64,000 nucleotides of DNA from Telmatactis stephensoni (taxonomy: Eukaryota; Cnidaria; Anthozoa; Actiniaria; Isophelliidae), in contig JALIZF010001787.1 in assembly GCA_029948255.1 (NCBI GenBank), positions 62,001-126,000 on the forward strand, given 5' to 3'. Below are positions 55,340 through 64,000 of the stretch, one piece after another. The notes below the pieces were generated by a model. The model was not told where the DNA came from and did not search any database. It saw nothing but the letters and a program-made list of their open reading frames with translations. Made by a program: the position numbers and the translations under genes. How positions within the stretch are numbered: position 1 is the stretch's first letter; the number at the start of each line of letters is the position of its first letter.

Positions 55340-56841
55340 TGACTAGAACATTGTTTGACCCATTGCATTTGTTGCCGAGAGTTATCGAGTGTCGAGCGTT
55401 GCTGAACGTGGTCAAACTAGATTTACATCACGAGTTGTTTTGCATGATCTATAAAGTTTCTCTTGGCTCTACAAGAGCTGTTTTATGTTTGAGCTATGTA
55501 GGTTTTTGAGAGCTGTAAAATATGATAATAGACAGTTTAGAGAATTATATTTTGTTTTCTTTGTTGTTGACTGCTGCTAGGCAGCCTAGCGTTGTTTCAA
55601 CGGATCTAGTAGGGGGTATATAATCATCTTAAAGGAGCACTTGGATCAAATAAATCAATGGAAATTGGAAATTAATGGAAATTGGAAATTAATGGAAATT
55701 GGAAATGACTTGAAACTTAGTGAAACCTTTGTATACGGTACCAATAATCACCATGAAGCAACATTTTCTTCATATCCAAAAAATCGGATAAAATTGTCAA
55801 AGATTTTAGCATCTAAAGTGTGAGAAAATGACATGATTATGACGTCGATTATTATTCGACCCTATTGTTCTTTTAGGTTTTAATCCAAAATTTCTCTGTG
55901 ATAATGACCTTAAAATGTAAAGTTTTTGTCGGAGATTAGCTAGTTATTTAACTATATTAATCTTCATATAGAAATAATCAGTTTCCAATTTTAACCGATT
56001 TTCATCCAAGTGGGACTTTAAAGACCGGAAATAAACATTTTGAAAACAGTGAGGGTGGTATGATCATCCACTTAAAGACATACTCTTATTATCGCGACAT
56101 GACAACTGAAAATTGCATGAACGGATCTGCTCAAGAGCTAACTCAAAAGCTAGACAAACAGAGTCGGATCAGTAATTATAGTAATTTACGAACATATAGG
56201 ACGTGTATAGTGTATTTTGTGTTTGATAAATGTGCGCGTTTCCTGCGGTTCTCTAAATAAATCAGACTGCGAAAATAAAATCTTATCATACTAAATATAC
56301 TCCACCTTAATTGGCCGTCTACTAACAGTAAGGGTTGCTCACAACATTGAGTACAACTGTGTTGCGTTACACCGCAATTGTACTGTTTGATACTCGCGCG
56401 GCGCGCGCGTTGACGGAAAAATGTTCTCTCAGGGGGTATTTTACGTTCTATATGACATATTTCCTATCTAAATTTCCGCATGCATGTTAATCGATTTATT
56501 TTTTAAGACCCCCCAAAATTGAGCTACCTGCACAAGGGGGAATGGATAGTTTCCCAGCGCTGCAGTTCAAACATAACTGACTAAGAACGGCGCTCCAGAC
56601 CCGTGGGTGAGGGAGTAGGGTGGGGATATAAGATTAATTTTCCATTAAGGTTTGGTGATGAATTATCAAAGAAGTTAAAGAAAGCTTGCCACCCAAATTA
56701 AACCAATGCACTAATTTCTGCTCCAGTGGTATACAAGAATGCCAGGGGTGTCAGAGGGGAGTATGAACCAATCATTTAACATTTTTGTTCAAGGAATAGT
56801 AGTGGAGTGGTTGGTTTCTGTAATTGGGTACCCTGTGTTAC

Positions 56842-58336
56842 CTTTTGTGTCGCCATATTTATCAAACTTGATAGGATAACCAAGAACGCCAGTAAAATCA
56901 GAGCGCTTGATGAAAGCCAATAAATCCCGCGGGATGACTATTGATCTCGAACAAGATCCCGCAACACCGGAAGTGCAGTTAAGCATCTTATGCAGAGCCC
57001 ATGCGATAGCATAAATACTGTCCATCACGTTAGGGGCCTTATTGAGTTGGAGCTTTGCTGCGGTGGGTAAATGTGGACTCTTGTACCCAGGACACTTCCA
57101 GATACTGCTTGGGATCAAATGAGTACATGATTTGTTGGCACAACTTGTAGCGTTAAAAATTGATTTCTTTTTTAGTATAGTTTCTTCACAGCCAAATACC
57201 CCTTCCCAGTACTCCCTAAACCATGGGTTATGGCTTGTCTTCTCAGGAGTTAAGCTCGACATGTGTCTTTGAAAGGGTTCAATTTTACCCTTCCATGGGA
57301 CCACGCCCAACATGCCCCCAACGGTGGAGCTTTTGAAGGGGAGAACTGTCGGTTTATCTCCCCAAGCTTCTGTGCCAATCCAAATCTTGTCTCGTAAACC
57401 TTGTCGCTCGGCTTCTTCTAAAACAGCAAGAGCATTTGGTCCTTCACAAAACAGGACAACAACATTGACTTTTTTGTCATCTTTGAGTTTTTTGACGATG
57501 TGTTTTATTTTTGCCTTAGTTGCTGGTTGTGTGACATCAGGATGGAATAATTCATCTACTGATATGCAAACGTTACGTGTTTTGACTTCTTTTTTGAAAG
57601 CCTCGATGCCTAGCCTGCCGTAGTCTTCATCGGTTGCTAAAGTTGAAACATAGGTCCATTTATAATGAGAAATTAAATCAGCCATGACCTGCGCTTGGAT
57701 ATAATCAGGTGGGATCGTCCTCAAGAAAGAAGGAAAGTTGTTTTTATCGCTAAGAGATGGACTCGTTGATGAGTAGCTTATTTGTGGAATATCATCAACA
57801 GAGAGGATATAGTTTGCAGCTTTTGAAATTTTCGAGCCAGCACCTCCAACAACTGCAACAACGGAGTTTCTAGTTCTATTATCGCACGAACAATACTTAT
57901 TATGTTTTCGTGTAGTGTTCATTTGACGGGTATAACTCGGAATAATAAAATCCAATGACCACTTAATGGCGTAGTTGACATCATTTGTTGTATCTCTGAT
58001 ATCGTAGCCAAGAACGATTCCTGGTAGAATATCACTTCGAGAATTGACTTCTTTAATAGTGTACAACATTGCTTCGATCCACATCATAGCGTATGTGTTC
58101 AATCGATAACACTGAGCCTTTCCCGTAACTTCTGTCATAATGACATACGTTGATTTTTCTTGGGAACATTTACTGGAGATTTTTTCGACAAGATGCACAG
58201 GAAATAGTCCACCAATGATAACATCAGCGTTTAAGTTCGTAATTCGTCCAGGTTTTTTACTTTGGTTGAAGGTATCGCTTTCACAAACGACAAGACGAGA
58301 ACATAAACCGATCATTACAACAATTGTTAAGTACAT
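56842..58336 (-). CDS. Class C GPCR 2 (mGluR/CaSR-like), coding exon 1
   Basis: The exon runs 498 codons plus one base from the ATG at 58336, with a signal peptide (LTIVVMIGLCSRLVVCES). It contains almost the whole Venus-flytrap domain: VIIGGLFPVH; MLYTIKEVNSRSDILPGIVL; GYDIRDT; VVAVVGGAGSK; IPQISYSSTSPSLSD; RTIPPDYIQAQVMADLI; DEDYGRLG; IGTEAWGD; and NPWFREYWEGVFGC. The SYSST segment keeps the ligand-contact Ser/Thr pair of amino-acid-sensing class C receptors. The RTIPPD, DEDYGR and TEAW features lean towards calcium-sensing/taste-type members. The exon ends at a donor (ACAAAAG then GTAACA), and the frame beyond it to 56789 is intron. Together with 51409-52664 it makes a complete receptor. 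The ligand is probably an amino acid or small cation (inference). Confidence 0.9.
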
Positions 58337-58967
58337 TCTGGACTAATATCAAATCTCCGTCGATCACATCCGACTTTCAAATCTCCTTTGGTGACGTTTT
58401 TCCAGATAATCTATACGTCAGAAGTTTGGTATTTTTCGCTGGTAGTCCTTTGCTCTAGAGTATACAGAAAAAGAACAATTTTTAGAAAAATTGAATTGAC
58501 TGTCACGTGCTATTAGCAGGTGATCAAACAAGTCTCACAAACCAAACAAAACATCGAACTCGATTTCAGTTCTTAGTGATTTCAAGACAGCAGACAATTT
58601 TCATTATGAGTGAGCAAAAGTAAACCATACTTAGTCTTTGATTTTAGAGAATTTTTAATTTATTTTCTTAAAGAGTTCACGTCAAAATCTTTACTAATAA
58701 AGAATATACCCAGGAGCAATTAAACCACCCCTTATTCGACTATATGTAATATGTAATTTCTGACTTTTATGAAGATGATTTCCTATAATCAAATTGAACT
58801 AGTAAAAGTTAGTTTTTCATAATTTTTCAGTTGCTGTTTTGTTGTCAGTTCAATTTTGTCAGACAATAAATATGTTTATATATTTGATTGTAAAAATAGC
58901 GCAAAGCAAGCAAGCGAGCTAGCAAGCAAGCAAGCAAGCTAGCGAGCTAGCAAGTAAGCGAGCGAGC

Positions 58968-59005
<38 letters not shown>

Positions 59006-59643
59006 ACAAGCAAGCAAGCAAGTTAAGAAAGAAAGAAACCCAAAGGAAAAAGAAAGAAAAATGAAATAGAGTGAAAGAAAGATAGCAAGAAAGATAAGAC
59101 AAAAACAAGGAGGACAACTAAGTTCAACTCGTTTGTTTTTAATTGCTTTTCACTTTACTATGCTAATAATTGTAGAATAAGCTCACTGTAATTTGGACAT
59201 CCCTAGCTAGATAAACACAGCCTTGAGCAGGAAATTAGTTCCCTTTGACATACGTTTCCTGCGAATTTATCAAAATGGATAGGATATATGTTTTCTAACG
59301 CTTTTCGTCCTCAAAGAATAAAAAACGAAAACAATTTCAATGCTACGAAGCACAGAACAACCTGGCTAACGTTTGACAGTGAAAATAATAATTTTATTTA
59401 ATTAGAAATTAAGGACAGTGAAGTTGAACCTGGATATACATTAAAATATAGTTTTAATATATTCTAAAAGTCTCATGGCAATCTAAGTGCCACTCTTAGC
59501 AATCTTAAGTGTTGACATTTAGACAAGAGGACAAACTTCTCGACAGGAAAATGAGACACATTATTCTTAGCTTTAGGATATATATCATATGGGATTTTTT
59601 TGCGGCTAGAAAAACAAAAATAGTAAAATACGGCTACCTAAGC
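58337..59643. other. Upstream region of class C GPCR 2
   Basis: No gene seen. It should contain the receptor promoter on the minus strand; no confident TATA or initiator was found. It includes a second, interrupted (AAGC)n tract at about 58904-59022 with CTAGCGAG interruptions, an older relative in pattern of the one in the receptor intron. Confidence 0.5.
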
Positions 59644-59940
59644 ACTAGAAATTTTTGCTCATTTCCTATGATAGGAAATATGTAGGAAATTGAATTTTCT
59701 TATGATAGGAACTGGACAAAATGTAGGAAAATACACTTTCCTACATATTTCCTAGATATTTTCTATCATAGGAAAATGAAAAGGTAGGAAATATCTAGGA
59801 AAATACAATTTCCTATGATAGGAAATATCTAGGAAATATGTAGGAAAATGTATTTTCCTGCATTTTGTTCAGTTCCTACCACAGGAAAATGCAATTTCCT
59901 AGATATTTCCTATCATATGAAATGGGCAAAAATTTCCAGT
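59644..59940. repeat. Foldback element built of TAGGAAAT-type repeats
   Basis: The ends are about 48-base inverted repeats: the left starts ACTAGAAATTTTTGCTCATT, and the right is the complement of AATGGGCAAAAATTTCCAGT, with about five mismatches. The interior is made of many direct and inverted copies of CCTATGATAGGAAATAT / TAGGAAAATACA, giving an extensive multi-armed hairpin. Non-coding. Confidence 0.75.
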
Positions 59941-62900
59941 GAAACGAGGGCGCATGCGCATGGACACTGTAGAAACTCTTTCTTAGGGTCTCTTTATATT
60001 AAGGCGAGCTTTTCCATTGTCTTGTAGGTTGTATAACTCTCTTCGTGTCCCCAGGGCCATTCAAAGAAAAGACAAGTGCTCATCCGGTTAACAGGGAGAA
60101 CTCGTCTACATGTAAACACGGCCTAAGGGTGCGTTTGCAAGTCCAATTTTGTCCAAAGCTAACTTCATCACGTGACAAGGACACGATTTTCCGGGTGAAA
60201 ATTTGGACAAGACTTGTTTTTACGTTCACACGAACCTTCTCCGATACTAGTTTACTGTTTTACGCTGCCATTCATGCAACAATGCCTTAAAGAAAAAGGA
60301 CATATTGCTGAGGAAGCCCGAGCGAATGCCTACAAAGGCGTCTAGATTATCTGACACTATTATATACACACATTATCTGAAAATCTTGAAACCTTAACAG
60401 TAAACGAAACATAATTATAATGATTATACCTAAACAGCAAAGTTAACTTAGTAGAAAATTAGCCTCATTAGTAGGTATTTAAAGTTTTTGGATTGACAGG
60501 GCTTAAATGGGATTTTGCCAGTGCTCTTCAGAATTTACAAGAAAGCACGCTTTGTTCAAAGCCTATAACTTTCATTTCCAAAGCAAATTAAACTTGAGTT
60601 TTGGTCGGTTCGTAGCAAGTATGTTAGCGTTGTTGTTGTTGTTGTTGTTATCATTGTTGTTGTTGTTGTTGTTGTAATTTGATGAATATTTCAAGTACTG
60701 TGATGCTAAGAAGCACCGTAAAATTAATTGAATAAAACTGTCGTATTAGCTGATAAGACTATACTCTTATCCTGAGCACTTAAAAGTAGGATTAACTGTC
60801 TTCTCGTTATCAATTCTCGCAGCCTCACGGAAAATTAGGGAAGAATTCATCTTTTCAGGCAGTTTTATGATAGATATATTTTTGATAAAAGAAATACGAG
60901 GACAGTGAAAATGACGCTAATAATTCAAAATGTCATTCATGTTTCTACTTTTAATATCTATCTTTGAAAAGTAACATTTCATTTATTACCCAACTGGCAG
61001 TCAAATTGTTATGAAAAAATTGTTTTCCTTCCTTGATACATAAATACTTTCAAAACGACAATATCACCATAATTTTCAGGGCTGGCAGACGTGCAAAAGA
61101 CACTGAGGAAACTTCATGGTAATGTTTAAGTTGTGTCTGTCTATGTCGTTTTCGGTCCAAAATTATTATTTGTTCAGAGATGGTTTTTCTCAAAAGTTTT
61201 CGGTATCCTCAAACGACTTGTTCCGATATATATGAAAGATGCTAAAAGTCAAAAACATCACCTTTCAAATCAACGACAAAAGGTTTTTTAGCATTGCTTT
61301 CACCTCACCAAGCAGTATTTCGCAATCGGAATATTTCTCTTTTTGGAAAGAAGTTCCGGGAAATTTTCTGGCAGTATTTTCACGCCAACTTCTCCTTTAA
61401 TCTCAATAAACATTTTTTCTGCTTACTTAGGACCAATAATTATAATCCGTTTAGATTTCACAAAGTGAAATATAGCTTGAAGTATGAAAATTTTTGTCAT
61501 TCTGATAAGCAGATATGGTGTTTACAATCTCACCCGAAAATACAGCCTGATGACACATTTTGGCATTAATTTGATACATCATAGATATATTATTTATAAT
61601 TTCACCCCAAAAATATCAAAATTTTACATGTCGAAATACGAAATTCTTCTGAAATAGCTAAGTGTGAAAATTAATATAATAGTATATTCAGTTTTTTTTT
61701 TTATCTATTCCGTTTCTGAAAAATGGAAAGAAACCAACAAGTTGCGATTTTCCCGCGCGCCAAGACAATTCATTATCCTCTCAGGCGGGAAATTGAAGCC
61801 GTTTCAGTTCTTCCAAGAAACCATTTATCTTAGAACACTTTGTGGTATAGATTACTGAAATTAAAGTAGTTTAAATGAGAAAAAGAGGAGAGAATAATAA
61901 CATAATTCTGTACCTGTCAATGTCAATACAAATTCAGTGTTATGTTACAACTTTTCCCAGCGCACCTTTATAGCTCCTTTTGTACTGCTCGTATTTTTGT
62001 TGCACGATTGAGACACCCCTATATCGCATAAATTAATATCAACGAAAAAAAATTATCGTGTGACATATAGTACTTAATTGGAATTGTCAAAAAACAAAAA
62101 TACCCTGCTATTGAAATGACGGCAAGGAGAACAATTGGCTTTTGCAACTTGAAATGAATGACAAATTTATTTTTATATAAACTTACTCAGTTAAATAAGC
62201 AAATTTATCTTATTTATAATAAAGTGAAAACTAAAAATAATTATCTGGCTTGAATCTTTTAGTTAATTTTAGCTTATTCACACACCTGGAATGAAATTTC
62301 CGGTTATAGTGAAGATGGGAAAAGGCCTTGAAAATGTTATAAAAGTAATCAGAGAAAAAGGGTTCTTGTAATTTAGTTCACTGCGTTGTGTGTATAGCGA
62401 AAGTCATTCCTAGGAAAACATTTCGTTTTGGCTTCAGTATTTATACGTTTTTATTAGTATAGTTACGCTGCAATTGAAAATGGAAGACTTTCATTGGTTC
62501 TATACAAAGAAAGTGAATACAAAATTCATAGTTTGTTGTCAGATATTCACCTCAAACTGTCACTCACTGTTCTCAATAGAAAAGTGAAAACAAGACGATT
62601 TTTGCTCGCAAGCCCGCTTCCTGGCGAAGCAAATACCGAAAAACAAACCGTCAATCCACCTAGTTATTCTCTCTTCTGAATTCGAGTCATAAATCGATAA
62701 AATTTATGATCTAATGTTATGCAAAACTCGGTTTTTCTTGCTTTTTCGTGCACTTGTGATAAAATGGATTCCCTAAGGAGATTTTTTCCTTCCGTGCTGC
62801 TATGTCATTAGAATCACGAAAAGAAGATTAAATTTCTAATGATCATTTATCTTAATATTGTCATTAAAATATTTTCTATCAGATGGTTTAAACCTTTTTA

Positions 62901-64000
62901 GTTGCAAAATAAACAAAAATATTAAACACGAACAACTTTAATGCTAATTATTATATTTTTCCAGAAGTTCTACGGAAGTTCCTACAAGACGAAACAAAAT
63001 CCATATCGTTTTGGCATCAAAATTTTCTTCGTTTTCTAAATTGTTAATAAAATTTATGCATGAGAGTAGAATATTCTGGCACATTCACCTAAACTTGGCT
63101 AAAAAATGGAATTCTAAGCGCAGAATTAAGAAAGAATTTGCATTAATCGCCCACGGGCTCATTTGAGAGCTCATAGAGACGATAACTGGTTGCTGAGAAT
63201 GGCAATTTCAATCACTCAGACAGTGGGAAATATGGTTAAATTTTACTTCTAAATGAAGATAAATTAAATTGACGATTTTTCACTGTACAATTGCATGGAG
63301 ACGTTTCTTCAGCGATTAAGTGACATAATGATGTCCTGATCCTTAAGTACTTCGGGAAGCTAATTCATTATTTTACCAATAACCAGACGTAGCTGAAGGG
63401 TTTTAACTTAAAACAATCGACTTGATATGGTTCCATTATCAAAAACATTTTGCCAATATATATACAGTAATACTTAGTGACTTGGCTTTTTAAACTTATG
63501 ATGAAATTATACTGATCTGAATTTCCTGATTAAAATTCTGAAAGTTGAAAATTCAATTTATTTAAGTGCGGCAGGTTTCTGCTCAATTAAATCTTAATGC
63601 AAATGTACAATTTGAAGTTCCTATTTTCAATTGGTTGTAATTTTCTATAATGAATTCAAGAATTTATGAGGATTTCACTTGATTTATCATGACAAATTCA
63701 AGCTCTTTGCTCATGGCTTGGTTTACATAAAGACTTTTGTATTTTAAATATTCCTTAGCAAACACAGCTTTAGTTTTCTTCTAAATGTTGACATGGGCTT
63801 TTTCTGATTGACAAACACGGAGCTTAGCATGTTTCATTTTACATAAAACTCAGAGCAGCTGTTATTGAGAATACTACAAGTTCGACAGCACTGTTCGTTA
63901 AGGATACAAAAGCATAAAACGCTCGTGAAAACCATATTTGTCGAAAAAGAATCCAAAATGGCTTCCAAATCATCCTGTCTCAGACTGATTCTAATTTTGA
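59941..64000. other. AT-rich intergenic DNA, no gene recognised
   Basis: Open frames are all under 95 codons, without domains or good splice context. A GTT trinucleotide run with one interruption lies at about 60627-60676. No RNA gene, transposon domain or duplicated segment from the left part was seen, but weak or ancient elements would be missed by eye. Confidence 0.5.

Overview
The window is AT-rich animal DNA. Its spliced seven-transmembrane receptor genes, RING/B-box/filamin/NHL TRIM proteins, LINE debris, many foldback (MITE-like) elements and long pure microsatellites suggest a cnidarian, most likely an anthozoan such as a stony coral. That assignment is inference from gene family and repeat style; no taxon-specific marker was seen. 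No rRNA, intact tRNA, CRISPR array or prokaryotic operon was found.

Left part (1-18066). A complete class C (metabotropic glutamate / calcium-sensing type) GPCR lies on the plus strand in two coding exons, 3786-4217 and 8317-10557. They join in phase 0 to give about 890 residues. A 540-bp (GAT)n tract follows it. A complete single-exon class A GPCR lies on the minus strand at 15650-16549. The DNA between is mostly small inverted-repeat elements and SINE-like sequence.

Middle part (18067-52190). Five tandem duplicons of about 5 kb each, before later insertions, each carry one intact, intronless, plus-strand TRIM-NHL gene of 748-760 residues (called T1-T5 below: 22563, 27605, 32447, 40169, 46573). 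RING, B-boxes, coiled coil and filamin domain are nearly identical between copies. In the C-terminal NHL beta-propeller a few codons per blade differ wildly at equivalent positions, while neighbouring codons are almost unchanged. This looks like a small repertoire of ubiquitin-ligase-type receptors with a diversified recognition face, and it is the best candidate here for an undescribed system. The duplicons share an internally deleted LINE and a conserved leader with an RFX-type X-box. They come in two upstream types (A: T1, T4; B: T2, T3, T5) and differ by mobile-element insertions that serve as markers of their history.

Right part (42951-64000). The tails of the last two duplicons carry the 3' end of a second class C GPCR on the minus strand. 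The copy at 44531-45300 is a truncated pseudogene joined directly to duplicon DNA. The copy at 51409-52664 is the real last exon of a gene whose first exon is at 56842-58336; they join in phase 1 to give 916 residues. The intron between holds a (TTCG)n tract and a very long (AAGC)n tract. From 58337 to the end I see no gene, only repeats.
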